A stretch of 64,000 nt of DNA, taken from positions 434,001 to 498,000 of the forward strand of contig JADJAB010000001.1 of NCBI GenBank assembly GCA_016704435.1. Direction: 5' to 3'. Both the position numbers and the translations under genes were made by a program. Below the pieces are notes generated by a model. That model did not search any database and had not been told where the DNA came from. It saw nothing but the letters and a program-made list of their open reading frames with translations. Positions 46,074 through 55,655 of the stretch are shown piece by piece. Source of the stretch: Rhodobacter sp. (GTDB taxonomy: Bacteria > Pseudomonadota > Alphaproteobacteria > Rhodobacterales > Rhodobacteraceae). Numbering within the stretch: the first letter of the stretch is position 1; each line of letters opens with the position of its first letter.

Positions 46074-48352
46074 CAGAGCCAGCGCAACCCAACCGCTGGC
46101 GGCGCTATTCCGATTGGGACGGCAGGCCCTTGCGGCTGGATCAGTTCGCCCGCGAAGATCCGGCCAATGGCTTTGCGGCGTTCAAGAGTCCCGCCGACCC
46201 CAAGCCGGGGCTGACCCTTGCGGCAGGACGGGTGGCCAGCATGGACGGCACGCTGGCGCATGACTTCGACATGATCGACGCCTTCATTGCCGAGTATCAT
46301 CTTGACCCTGCCATCGCAGCCGAAGCCATGGCCATGGACTCTGCCCTGCTCGCCCGGATGCTGGTCGACATGCATGTGCCGCGCACCGATCTGGTGCGGC
46401 TGGCGCATGGCATGACCCCGGCCAAGCTGGTCGATGTGGTCTCGCGCCTGAACGCGCTGGAGATTGCTTTCGCCTATTCCAAGATGCGCCCGCGCAAGAC
46501 CCCCGGCAATCAGGCCCATGTGACCAATGCCAAGGACGATCCCTTGCAACTGGCCGCCGATGCCGCCGTGGCCGTTGGCATGGGTTTTGACGAGATCGAG
46601 ACCACCATGCGCGTCGCCCGCACCGCCTGGTCGAACGCGCTGGCCTGTCTGGTGGGGTCATCGGTGGGCGATTGGGGCACGCTGTTCCAATGCTCGTCCG
46701 AAGAGGCCGAAGAGCTGCGGATCGGCATGGCGGGCTTTACCTCCTACGCCGAAACGGTCTCGGTCTATGGCACCGAGCGCAGCTTTACCGACGGCGACGA
46801 CACGCCCTGGTCAAAGGCGTTTCTGGTGGCCGCCTATGCCTCGCGCGGGATCAAGGCACGCTGCACTTCGGGCGGCGGCGCGGAACTGCTGATGGGCTAT
46901 CACGAGGCGAAGTCGCTCTTGTATCTTGAGGCGCGCTGCCTTTGCCTGCAGCGCGGCATGGGCGTGCAGGGCACCCAGAACGGCGGTATCGACGGCGCGC
47001 CGATCACCGCCAGCATTGCGGGGGGCATGCGCGAGATCATGGCCGAAAACCTGCTGGCGGTCTGGCTGGATCTGGAATGCGCCTCGGGCAATGACGCGCG
47101 GGCGACCGAATCCGAAATCCGCGTCGGCGCCAAGATCCTGCCCTATCTGCTGGCGGGATCAGACCTGATCTGTTCGGGCTTTGGCTCGATCCTGAAATAC
47201 GACAACTCGTTCAACCCGTCGCTGTTCAACGGCGAGGAGATGGAGGATTTCCTGGTCCTGCAGCGCGATTTCGAAGCCGATGGCGGCCTCACCCCCATGC
47301 CCGAATCCACCGCGCTGGACCTGCGCGCCCGCGCAGTCGACGCGATCTCGGCGGTGCTGGAAGAACTGGACCTTGCCCGCCCCACCGCCGAGATGAAGGC
47401 CAGCGTCATCGCTGCCTCCGGCTCGCGTGAAACGGACACGATTTCCACCGGCGAAACTGCAAGGATCAGCGAAGCGATCCAGGCCCGCGGCATCGACGTG
47501 ATCGACGTGATCCGCGCCTTGCAGAAGCGCGGTTTCGCGCATGAGGCGGGAAACCTGTTGAACATGGTCAAGCTGCGGGTCTCGGGCGACTACCTGCAGA
47601 CCGCCTCGATCATTCGTGGCGGGCGCATCCTGTCGGCGGTCAACGACCCCAACGACTATGCCGGCCCCGGAACCGGCTATCGGCTGACTGAAGAGCGCCG
47701 TGACCAGATCTGCGACATCCGCGACCAGATCGGTCAGCCAGAAGTTCTGAACCGTCAATCCCGCCACCGCAAGGCCGAAGCTCGGCGCATCGCCTACACC
47801 TCCAGCGGCGAGGCTGCGCAGGGCCGCGACAAGCATGAGGTGGTGATCGGCATCAGCCCGGCATACGGGCTGCAACTTTTCCAGACTACAGCCGAGCTGA
47901 ACTTGTCGGATGTGCTGGCGGCACTGATCCGCGGCGTCAAGGCGGGCGGCGGCAAGCCGCGCGTCTTGCGCATGCATCACACGGCGGATACCTCCTTCAT
48001 CGGGCTGACGGCAGCGGAACTGTCCGGCTCGGGCTACGGGATCGGCATTCAGGCCAAGGGCACTGCGGTGATCCATGCGCGGGGCCGGATGCCGCACAAC
48101 AATCTGGAGCTGTTCTCGAACGCCCCGATCACCACGCTGGATCACTACGAATCGATGGGCCGCAATGCTGCCCTATGGGCACATGGAACGCCGCCCGAAC
48201 CGGTGATCGTGCCCACCGACGGCCAGGCCCTTGGCGCGCGGTTCCATACCGAAGTGGCGCTGATCCATGCCATCGAAACCAGCCTGACCGAACCCGGCCG
48301 CGCGCCGCAAGAGGTGCAGGTGAGCTTTGCAGACACCGGGGGCGAGCCATGA
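46070..48352 (+). CDS. B12-dependent diol/glycerol dehydratase, fused large and medium subunits
   Basis: A 760-residue fusion. Residues ~20-565 match the large (PduC/DhaB) subunit: GNQAHVTNAKDDPLQ with the active-site Gln and His, FDEIETT, TVSVYGTERSFTDGDDTPWS with Glu, MGVQGTQNGG with Gln, ECASGNDA with Asp and DLICSGFGS with Ser, so the residues that bind substrate and cation are kept. Residues ~595-755 match the medium (PduD) subunit: HEVVIGISPAYG, LSGSGYGIGIQAKGT, NNLELFSNAP. In enteric bacteria these are separate chains. It turns a vicinal diol into an aldehyde via adenosylcobalamin; the actual substrate here is open. No reactivase (DdrAB/PduGH) gene is in the window. Confidence 0.9.
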   Translation: MTEPAQPNRWRRYSDWDGRPLRLDQFAREDPANGFAAFKSPADPKPGLTLAAGRVASMDGTLAHDFDMIDAFIAEYHLDPAIAAEAMAMDSALLARMLVDMHVPRTDLVRLAHGMTPAKLVDVVSRLNALEIAFAYSKMRPRKTPGNQAHVTNAKDDPLQLAADAAVAVGMGFDEIETTMRVARTAWSNALACLVGSSVGDWGTLFQCSSEEAEELRIGMAGFTSYAETVSVYGTERSFTDGDDTPWSKAFLVAAYASRGIKARCTSGGGAELLMGYHEAKSLLYLEARCLCLQRGMGVQGTQNGGIDGAPITASIAGGMREIMAENLLAVWLDLECASGNDARATESEIRVGAKILPYLLAGSDLICSGFGSILKYDNSFNPSLFNGEEMEDFLVLQRDFEADGGLTPMPESTALDLRARAVDAISAVLEELDLARPTAEMKASVIAASGSRETDTISTGETARISEAIQARGIDVIDVIRALQKRGFAHEAGNLLNMVKLRVSGDYLQTASIIRGGRILSAVNDPNDYAGPGTGYRLTEERRDQICDIRDQIGQPEVLNRQSRHRKAEARRIAYTSSGEAAQGRDKHEVVIGISPAYGLQLFQTTAELNLSDVLAALIRGVKAGGGKPRVLRMHHTADTSFIGLTAAELSGSGYGIGIQAKGTAVIHARGRMPHNNLELFSNAPITTLDHYESMGRNAALWAHGTPPEPVIVPTDGQALGARFHTEVALIHAIETSLTEPGRAPQEVQVSFADTGGEP

Positions 48353-48768
48353 CCGACAGGCTGACGGTTGCCGACTTCCCACTGGCCGAAACCGCGCCGC
48401 AACGGATCAGGGGCGCGCGAGGCAAACCGCTGGATGAGTTGACGCTTGACGCGGTGGCGCAAGGCGACGTCACCATCGAAGACCTGCGCATCACCGCCGA
48501 TGCGCTGCGCGCCCAAGGTCAGATTGCCCGCGCCGCAGGCCGCACGACACTGGCGCAGAACTTCGACCGGGGGGCGGAACTGGTGGCGGTGCCGCAAGAT
48601 CTGATCATGGCGACATACGAGATGCTGCGCCCCGGCCGCGCCCCGAACCGGCAGGCGTTGCTGGATCAGGCGGCGATGTTCCGCCGCGACCATGGCGCGG
48701 AGGAAATCGCCCGCTTTCTGGAAACCGCCGCCGATCATTACCACCGGCGCGGGCTGGTCACCGAATGA
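48349..48768 (+). CDS. diol/glycerol dehydratase small subunit
   Basis: A 139-residue homologue of PduE/DhaE: GKPLDELTLDAVAQGDVTIE then DLRITADALRAQGQIA, NFDRGAELVAVPQDLIMATYEML in parts, and RFLETAADHYHRRG. It overlaps the fused large-medium subunit gene by 4 bases (ATGA) and itself overlaps the next SDR by 4 bases. With the fusion it would give an (αβ-fused)2γ2 enzyme. Length and end match the family. Confidence 0.9.
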   Translation: MTDRLTVADFPLAETAPQRIRGARGKPLDELTLDAVAQGDVTIEDLRITADALRAQGQIARAAGRTTLAQNFDRGAELVAVPQDLIMATYEMLRPGRAPNRQALLDQAAMFRRDHGAEEIARFLETAADHYHRRGLVTE

Positions 48769-49532
48769 CCGGGCCGAGACTTCGGGACAGGGTCGCCTTC
48801 GTCACCGGCGCCGGATCAGGCATCGGCCGCGCCGGCGCCATCGCAATGGCAGCCGAAGGTGCCACGCTGATCGCTACTGACCGCGACGGCGATGCCGCAA
48901 GCCGGACCGCCGCCGAGATAACGGGCAGCGGTGGCACGGCAACGGCCCGCTGCCTGGACATGACCGACACGACGGCCATCGAGACGACGCTGGCCGATGT
49001 CATCGCCCGCCACGGCCGGCTGGACGTGCTGCATTCCCACGCGGGTATCCAGATCGAAGGCACGGCGGAACAGGTGACACCCGACCAGATGGATGCCTCC
49101 TGGGTGCTGAACGTGCGGTCGCATTTCGTCGCTGCCCGCGCGGTCATCGGCCAGATGCGGGCGCAGGGCGGCGGGTCGATCATTGTCACCGCATCAAATT
49201 CCGGCGTGCAATACGACGCGGGCATGATCGCCTATGCCACCACCAAGCACGCCGCCGTGGCGATGGTGAAGCAGATGGCGAAGGACCACGCCGGCGATGG
49301 CATTCGGGTGAACGCGCTGTGCCCCGGTTTCATCGACACCCCGTTCAACGCAGGCTTCGAACGCCAGATGGGCGGGCGCGCACGGCTGGAGGCCTATGTC
49401 GCGGAAACCATCCCGATGGGTCGCTTCGGCACGGTGGACGAGATCGCCGAGGCGATTGTCTACCTGGCTTCTGACGCCGCGCGCTTCATGACGGGTATGG
49501 CCTTTGTGATCGACGGGGGCGAGTGTCTCTGA
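48765..49532 (+). CDS. short-chain dehydrogenase/reductase
   Basis: A 255-residue classical SDR: VTGAGSGIGRAGAI, HSHAGIQ in place of the usual NNAG loop, catalytic Ser in VTASNSGVQ, YATTKHAAV with Tyr and Lys, and LCPGFIDTPF. ATGA overlap with the small subunit puts it in the diol dehydratase operon, as its last gene. Distinct in sequence from the SDR at 45,294, so the two probably act on different intermediates. Convergent with an AraC-type regulator, overlapping it by 47 bases. Confidence 0.87.
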   Translation: MTGPRLRDRVAFVTGAGSGIGRAGAIAMAAEGATLIATDRDGDAASRTAAEITGSGGTATARCLDMTDTTAIETTLADVIARHGRLDVLHSHAGIQIEGTAEQVTPDQMDASWVLNVRSHFVAARAVIGQMRAQGGGSIIVTASNSGVQYDAGMIAYATTKHAAVAMVKQMAKDHAGDGIRVNALCPGFIDTPFNAGFERQMGGRARLEAYVAETIPMGRFGTVDEIAEAIVYLASDAARFMTGMAFVIDGGECL

Positions 49533-50491
49533 CCGCATCCCCGGTGGGCGCACGCCACCGCCGCAGCGTGGCCGAAGGAAGCTCTCCGAACATCATCTGG
49601 TAGTCGCGCGAAAAATAACCCAGGTGCCAGAAGCCGAACTGCGTCGCCACCTCGGTCACCGAAGTCGCCCGCTGCATCATCCGGCGCGCTTCGCTCAACC
49701 GCAAAGCGCGCAGATATTGCACCGGGCTCATGCCCACGATCTCCTGGCAGGCATTCTGCAAGGTGCGGCGCGACAGACCCAGTTCGACCGTCAGCTCCGC
49801 GACCGAGATCGGGCAGCAGGGGCTGGTCTTCACCATCTGGCGGATCGCCGAGATCGCCTGCCAGTGGCGCGGCGTGACCGGGCCGCCATCGGGCTCGGAG
49901 GGCTGCAGCATGTCCAGCAGCCAGCCGACCAGCCCGCGGTTGAAGGCCGCCGCCTGATCGGGCCATTCCTCCAGCCGTGCGCCCGGTCCGTCATCCGACA
50001 GCATGGCTGTCAGCAAACGGCCCAGCTTGGCCGCCTTGGCCGGATCGATCCGGATCGACCGGCGGTCCGACGAAATCACACGCTCCAGCAGTGCCACCAT
50101 GCCCACAAACACCGGATCCTCGGAACTGGCGGGGTCGATCTCGATGCCCACGAAAGTGAACAGATCGGGCGAGACGAATTCGAACCCCGACCGGCCCGAG
50201 AACACCAGGACATCGTCCGCCGTCCCGTCCTCGCCGCAGATGCGGCAGCGCCCGGAGGCCCGCAAGGGCAGGCCGAAGGCCAGCCGCCCTTTCGGGCAAG
50301 GCGCCGGTCTGGAACACCGCGCGGTTCATCTGTTCGGAGAACAGCTTGATACCTGGCGTGGCAAGCGTGCCGACAGAGCCGGTGAAATCGCCGGCTCTCA
50401 GCTGAGTATATTCCTGGTCCCAGGCCCGCAGCAGCGTTGCCTGGTGGTGGACATCGTCACTATGGGCAATCGACTGGTTTACCGGATACAT
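49486..50491 (-). pseudogene. EutR-like AraC-family regulator, one frameshift
   Basis: About 335 residues. N-terminal effector part: DDVHHQATLLRAWDQEYTQL, FTGSVGTLATPGIKLFSEQ, MNRAVFQTGALPKGRLAFGL, GRSGFEFVSPDLFTFVGIEI, a text style shared with EutR, the ethanolamine-operon activator. C-terminal AraC DNA-binding domain: ELGLSRRTLQNACQEIVGMS and SVTEVATQFGFWHLGYFSRD. The frame is broken once near 50,281 by what looks like an extra C in a CCC run. It is convergent with the diol dehydratase operon and the likely regulator of it. Confidence 0.78.
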
Positions 50492-50700
50492 GCGATTTGA
50501 CACCCCACCCTGATCGCAAACGACCACATGGCGTGGTCTTTGGTCAGCAGACGGCCACGCAAGGCAAGCAGCGCGGGCGAAGGCAGCTCTTGCGGCTGCG
50601 CATGTGCAAGACGGTAGATAGTGCCATCCTGCGAGTCAATCGGCGGTTCCGGCGGGTTCGGGCGCGCAAGCCCTGCGTCGCCGCCGCCGATGGTCGGGCC

Positions 50701-51729
50701 CTATCTGGCCCCCCAGGTGTCGGATAGCCGATAGCCTTCGGGCCAGGGGTCCGACGGATCCAGCATGTGCTGATGAATACCGGTGATCCAGCCACGGCCC
50801 GACAGTTCGGGGATCACTGCGGCGCGGTTTCCTACGCTCGTCTGCCCGACGATCCGCCCCGTGAAGGTCGATCCGATCACCGACACGATGGTCAGCCGAT
50901 CCTCCGGCCCCATCTCTCCCTTCGCGTGCAGCACGGCCATCCGCGCCGACAGCGCCGTGCCGGTGGGAGAGCGGTCCACCTTGCCGGGCTGCACCGCCAC
51001 GGCCGATCCGGCGCGCAATTCATGGCCGTCGCGGGTGACCGTTCCAGCAAACAGGCAAAAGGAAAAATGCGTCCAATCGGGGTTTTCGGGATGGTGAAAG
51101 CGCAGCTGTGCGTTCGCCGCATTGGTGATCTTCACGCCAATCTTCGCGATGAAATGCGCCTCGTCCTCGACCAGCTTCAGCCCAAGGGCCTCGGCATCGA
51201 CGATCACGAAACTGTCGCCGCCATAGGCGGTGTCCACGGTCAGGGTGCCCAGGCCTTCGACCTCCAGCGCTACCCCCAGGTCGGCGGCGAAACTGGGCAG
51301 GTTCTGCACGAAGATCCGCTCCGCCTTGCCATCCCGGCATTCGGCCCGCACATGCACCAGCCCGCCCGGCGCCTCCAGCACCATCCGGGTTTCCGGCTCC
51401 TGCATCGGGATGATGCCGCCATCCAGCAGCACCGTCGCCACGCAGATCGAGTTGGAGCCGGACATCGGCGGGGTATCCTCCGGCTCCATGATGATGAAGG
51501 CGGCATCGGCGCGCGGATCCTTGGGCGGCACCAGCAGATTGACGTGCCGGAATACCCCGCCGCGCGGTTCGTTCAACACGAAGTTGCGCAAGGTGTTGTC
51601 GCGGGCGATCCAGCGTGATTGCTCCCACAGCGTTTCGCCGGGCGGCGGCTGCACGCCGCCGACGATGACATCGCCCACCTCGCCCTCGGCATGGGCGGAA
51701 ATCACATGAATGGTCTTGCTGCTGCGCAT
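50701..51729 (-). CDS. proline-racemase-family protein lacking both catalytic cysteines
   Basis: A 342-residue member of the proline racemase superfamily. The first active-site segment, MCGHG in racemases, reads MSGSNSICVAT (Ser instead of Cys), and the second, DRSPCGTG, reads DRSPTGTALSAR (Thr instead of Cys). With Ser/Thr it cannot work as a two-thiol racemase; Cys/Thr relatives are trans-3-hydroxyproline dehydratases, so a dehydratase-like role is possible. The gene is the last of the hydroxyproline-type operon, 5 bases from aconitase X. Substrate probably a hydroxyproline or a related imino acid, by context only. Confidence 0.82.
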   Translation of the reverse strand: MRSSKTIHVISAHAEGEVGDVIVGGVQPPPGETLWEQSRWIARDNTLRNFVLNEPRGGVFRHVNLLVPPKDPRADAAFIIMEPEDTPPMSGSNSICVATVLLDGGIIPMQEPETRMVLEAPGGLVHVRAECRDGKAERIFVQNLPSFAADLGVALEVEGLGTLTVDTAYGGDSFVIVDAEALGLKLVEDEAHFIAKIGVKITNAANAQLRFHHPENPDWTHFSFCLFAGTVTRDGHELRAGSAVAVQPGKVDRSPTGTALSARMAVLHAKGEMGPEDRLTIVSVIGSTFTGRIVGQTSVGNRAAVIPELSGRGWITGIHQHMLDPSDPWPEGYRLSDTWGAR

Positions 51730-51730
51730 C

Positions 51731-53407
51731 TCAGGTCCTCAGCCAGGCGGGTGGGTTTGCCGGGGCAAGCCCCGTCCGCGCCGTTTCGGCGCATTCGGCA
51801 AGGCTGCCGAACCGCACATCGCGGCCCGACAGGCCCGGCGCGTAATGGGCGTATTTGCCGGAATTGGTCATCAGGCTGCGCGCCTTCGGCGGCAGCACCG
51901 GCTCGGTGATCGAACACCAGCAGATGTCCGGGATCAGCGTTGCACCGAACGCTTCAAGCCGCGCAAGGGTGCCTTCGGCGCGGGCCTTTGCCAGCACATC
52001 CTGCCCCAGGGTCACGATCACATCCGTGCCCTCGGCGCGGTGTCCCTTGGCCAAAGCCGCCAGCGCGCGGCATTCGGGCAGCGAGAAATGCGGGCTGCCG
52101 AAGGCCACCAGGTCGATCCGCTCCGGCCCCCGGTTCAACTCGGCCCAGACGCGAGCAAGGTCGGCGCGGGTGACGGTGACAGTGTCGGCCGGCTGAGGGA
52201 AATCGCCGGCCTCGGGCGTGTGGCCCGCCACATGCAGCATCGGCGCGGCCGAGGTGGTGCCGAAGGCAGCGCACATCGCCTTGAGGTCATCGTCAGAGGG
52301 CGTGGTCGCCTCCAGCCCGGTCAGCAGGGGGATGCGGTCGGGCGCCAATTGCCCGGCGATATAGCCCAGCATCGGCCACAGCGCATCGTCGTGGTCCGGC
52401 GGCAGGTCGATATGCACGCGGCGGCGCGGCGCGCGGTTTTCGGTCAGGTAGACGCCGGACAGCGGCGCGCGGCCGGTCATCGCGATGAAGAGGTCAAGGT
52501 AATCGGGGTGCTTGACCGTTCGCGCCGCCAGCACGGTATTGGCATAGATCACCGCATTGGATTCCGACCAGCCGATGTTCTCCCCCGCCTTGGGCGCGCT
52601 TTCCAGCAGATAGGGCGCGCAGGTGAAGGTTGGCCTCGCCCCCATCGCCACATAGGCATCGGCCAGCCGTGCCGCGCGCAGACCGAAATCCGGCGGCACG
52701 CCCTGTTGCCGCCAATTGCCGTGATCGACGGAAATCGCATTCATCGTGGTGGGGATGGTGACCCGCCCGCCCATCTTTTCCATGGTTTCGGCAAAGCGCA
52801 GGTTGGCATCGTTGGCCAGGATGCAGCCGTCGATATGGCCTTGGGTCACGTCCACCAGCTTTGTGGCGCCTTGCAGCGCCGCCATGGCGCAGATCACCTC
52901 CATCGCGATGCGGCGGGCGGGGCCGTCGGCACCTTCCAGCATGGCGCGATCTGCGGCGGTCAGGTCCAGCTTCGCCACCGGCAAGGGCGCCAGCGGCAGC
53001 TCCACCCCGTCGACGATCAGCGCGTCATCGGTCAGCCTGGCCTCTTGTGCCGCCACCGCCTGCGGGAACGCCTCGTCCCCCAGCCGCAGCATCGGAACCG
53101 GACGGTCAAACATCTGACCCGCGATCATCGCGCCGAGGGTCACCACATCCTCATGTTCGCGGAACACGAATGCCGCCGGCGCGATCCCGTTCAGCGCCAG
53201 ATCCAGCATCACCCCGCTGCCGCTGCACGAGCCGCGCGTGGTCGGCATCACCAGCACCCGGCCCGAGATCGACTGGCCGCACAAAGGGTGATGCGCGTCG
53301 ATCACCACGCCGGTCAGCGGATCGACGCCGCCCCAGAAGCTCAGCCCCTCATCGGTGGCGAGGATCCGGCCAAAGGCTTGGCCGGGAATGATGCTTTGCC
53401 CGGTCAT
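51731..53407 (-). CDS. type I (fused) aconitase X, probable cis-3-hydroxyproline dehydratase
   Basis: A 558-residue aconitase-X protein with small and large domains fused. Residues ~1-125: swivel (small) domain with VLVMPTTRGSCSGSGVMLDL and EHEDVVTLGAMIAGQMF. The rest is the large domain: VTQGHIDGCILAN, ARPTFTCAPYL, AGENIGWSESNAVIYANTVL and DICWCSITEPVLP, with the cysteines expected to hold an iron-sulfur cluster. Fused members studied elsewhere dehydrate cis-3-hydroxy-L-proline. ATG complement 53407 overlaps the epimerase stop (ATGA). Placement between proline-racemase-family genes supports the call. Confidence 0.83.
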   Translation of the reverse strand: MTGQSIIPGQAFGRILATDEGLSFWGGVDPLTGVVIDAHHPLCGQSISGRVLVMPTTRGSCSGSGVMLDLALNGIAPAAFVFREHEDVVTLGAMIAGQMFDRPVPMLRLGDEAFPQAVAAQEARLTDDALIVDGVELPLAPLPVAKLDLTAADRAMLEGADGPARRIAMEVICAMAALQGATKLVDVTQGHIDGCILANDANLRFAETMEKMGGRVTIPTTMNAISVDHGNWRQQGVPPDFGLRAARLADAYVAMGARPTFTCAPYLLESAPKAGENIGWSESNAVIYANTVLAARTVKHPDYLDLFIAMTGRAPLSGVYLTENRAPRRRVHIDLPPDHDDALWPMLGYIAGQLAPDRIPLLTGLEATTPSDDDLKAMCAAFGTTSAAPMLHVAGHTPEAGDFPQPADTVTVTRADLARVWAELNRGPERIDLVAFGSPHFSLPECRALAALAKGHRAEGTDVIVTLGQDVLAKARAEGTLARLEAFGATLIPDICWCSITEPVLPPKARSLMTNSGKYAHYAPGLSGRDVRFGSLAECAETARTGLAPANPPAWLRT

Positions 53408-54405
53408 TTGACGACAAAGCCATGTGCAAAGGGGTCGCGGTCGTCGATGAAGATGGTGTTGATGCCGGTTACCCGCGCCCATCCGGCGATCGAGGGGATG
53501 ATGGCGGGTTTGCCCGCGACGGTCGCCGCCGCCTCGACCCGGCCCTTGAACAGCGAACCGATGATCGATTCATGCACGAAATCGTCGCCCACCTTCAGCT
53601 TGCCCTTCGCCACCAGCTGCGCCATCCGCGACGAGGTGCCGGTGCCGCAGGGCGAGCGGTCGATCGCCTTGTCGCCATAGAGCACGGCGTTGCGGCCATG
53701 CGCGGTCGGGTCGCGTGGCGCGCCGGTCCACAGGATATGCGAAAGCCCGCAGATCGCCGGGTGTTCGGGGTGGATGAACTCGTATTTCGCATTCAGCGCG
53801 TCGCGCAGCTTGCGACCCAGATCCACCAGCGCGCCCGCCGAAAAATCGGCCATGTCGCGGAAATTCTTCTGCGGATCGACGATGGCATAGAAGTTGCCAC
53901 CATAGGAGACGTCGACGACCACCTCGCCCATCCCCTCGACCTCGGCCGTCAGCCCTTCGGAATGCAGGAAGCCCGGGACGTTGGTCAGACGGACTTCCTC
54001 GATGAAGCGGCCTTCCTGGCGATAGGACACATCGACCCGGCCTGCGGGGGTATCCAACCGCAAGGTGCCGGGGGTGGCGGGGCGGATCAACCCGTTCTCC
54101 AGCGCAATCGTCACCGTGCCGATGGTGCCATGGCCGCACATCGGCAGGCAGCCCGAGGTTTCGATGAACAGCACCGCCACGTCGCAATCGTCGCGCGTGG
54201 GCGAAAACAGGATCGAGCCGGACATCATGTCATGGCCGCGCGGCTCGAACATCAGGCCGGTGCGGATCCAGTCATATTCGGTCAGAAAAGGCGCGCGCTT
54301 TTCCAGCATGTTGGCGCCTTTCAGCAGCGGCGCACCGCCGGTGACAAGGCGGACCGGGTTGCCGCAGGTGTGGCCGTCGATGCAGGGGAAGGTGTATTGC
54401 GTCAT
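53404..54405 (-). CDS. 4-hydroxyproline 2-epimerase
   Basis: A 333-residue proline-racemase-family enzyme with both catalytic cysteines: LPMCGHGTIGTVTI and AIDRSPCGTGTSSRM, the pattern of 4-hydroxyproline epimerases and proline racemases. The start CIDGHTCGNPVRLV is also typical. It would convert trans-4-hydroxy-L-proline to cis-4-hydroxy-D-proline in the cytoplasm, which the D-amino acid oxidoreductase upstream would oxidise. 42 bases after that gene. Confidence 0.88.
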   Translation of the reverse strand: MTQYTFPCIDGHTCGNPVRLVTGGAPLLKGANMLEKRAPFLTEYDWIRTGLMFEPRGHDMMSGSILFSPTRDDCDVAVLFIETSGCLPMCGHGTIGTVTIALENGLIRPATPGTLRLDTPAGRVDVSYRQEGRFIEEVRLTNVPGFLHSEGLTAEVEGMGEVVVDVSYGGNFYAIVDPQKNFRDMADFSAGALVDLGRKLRDALNAKYEFIHPEHPAICGLSHILWTGAPRDPTAHGRNAVLYGDKAIDRSPCGTGTSSRMAQLVAKGKLKVGDDFVHESIIGSLFKGRVEAAATVAGKPAIIPSIAGWARVTGINTIFIDDRDPFAHGFVVK

Positions 54406-54447
54406 GGCTTTGGCTTTCAGAAACGCGAGGGGGCAAAGGGGGCAAGG

Positions 54448-55640
54448 TCAAGGCCCGGTTGCCTGGCCAGTCAGAAGGTCGGCGACGATTGCGGCGGTGC
54501 CGGCGGCCTGCGTCAGGCCAAGGTGGCCATGGCCGAAGGCGCAGATCGTGTTCGGCGTGCCGGGCAGCGGGCCGATGGCGGGCAAGGTGTCGGGCAGCGA
54601 GGGGCGGAACCCCATCCATTGCGTGCCGCCCGTCGTGTTCAGGCCAGGCAGAAAGCGTTTGGCCTTGGTCAGCATGGCATCGGCGCGGGCGTAGTTGGGC
54701 GGCAGGCTCAGCCCGCCCAGTTCGACCGCGCCGCCGACACGGATGCCGGACGACAGCCGCACCACCACGAAGCCATGGCCGCCGAAGGTCACCTGACAGC
54801 GCAGGTCGATGCCGCCGTCGGGCAGGGTGGTGTTGTAGCCACGCTCGGTCTCCAGCGGGATCTTCACCCCTGCCGTGCGCGCCAGCAGGTGCGAGAAGGC
54901 GCCTGCCGCCAGCACCACGCGGCCCTTCATCACTCCGGCCGAGGTTTCCACCCCGTCGGCAGAAGCCGGGTCGCGTCGGCGATGACGATCTCGCCTCCCA
55001 GGGCGCGGAAGCGGTCGGCGAGGGCTTCGGTGTAATCCTTGGGGTCGCTTACCGACCACCAGCCGGGGGTGAAGGTGGCATGGGTGAAGTGCGGCGCGAG
55101 GCCGGGCTGGCGCTCGGCAATGGCATCGCCGGTCAGGTGCTGCACCTCGATCCCCGCAGCTTCGCGGATGGCCCAGCCGGGCAGGGCCGCCTCAAACTCG
55201 GCCTTGCCCTCATAAACCTGCAACTGCCCGTCCTTGCGCAGCATCGGCACCAGCCCATGCGCGATCATGAACGGCTCCATCGCGGCCTTGGACAGAGCCA
55301 TCAACCCGGTTTGCGCGATGGTCGAGGCACGCACCCGCGCCGGCCAGCTGGCCCGCCAGAACCGCAGCATCCAGGGCGCGATCTTCAGCGCGTGGCGCGG
55401 CGGCACCGACAAGGGCCCAAGCGGGTCCAACAGCCATTTCGGCGCCTGCCGGATGATGCGCGGCGAAGCCAACGGCAGAATGTCGGTGAAGGCAAGCGCG
55501 CCGGCATTTCCCGCCGAGGCCCCGGCGCAAACGCCGGTGCGGTCGATCACCCGCACGCTCAGCCCGCGGCCCTGTGCCTCCAGCGCGATGGAAAGCCCCA
55601 CCACGCCCGCGCCGATCACGACGACTTCCGCCGGTTTCAT
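54448..55640 (-). pseudogene. FAD-dependent D-amino acid (D-hydroxyproline) oxidoreductase, one frameshift
   Basis: About 397 residues of the DAO/DadA family: Rossmann FAD motif EVVVIGAGVVGLSIALEAQG, ASAGNAGALAF, then HALKIAPWMLRF and AERQPGLAPHF; after a break near 54,957 the C-terminal half continues in another frame (VKIPLETERGYNTTLPDG; QVTFGGHGFVVVRLSS; IGPLPGTPNTICAFGHGH). With the epimerase it would oxidise cis-4-hydroxy-D-proline to the pyrroline carboxylate. Downstream enzymes (a deaminase, a ketoglutarate-semialdehyde dehydrogenase) are not in the window. Confidence 0.82.
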
Positions 55641-55655
55641 CTCTGGCAGCCTTCG

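Noticed and set aside
51710..53680. 656-codon plus-strand open frame over aconitase X
   Set aside because: Antisense to a gene with clear motifs; composition is Arg/Gln/His-rich and not protein-like.
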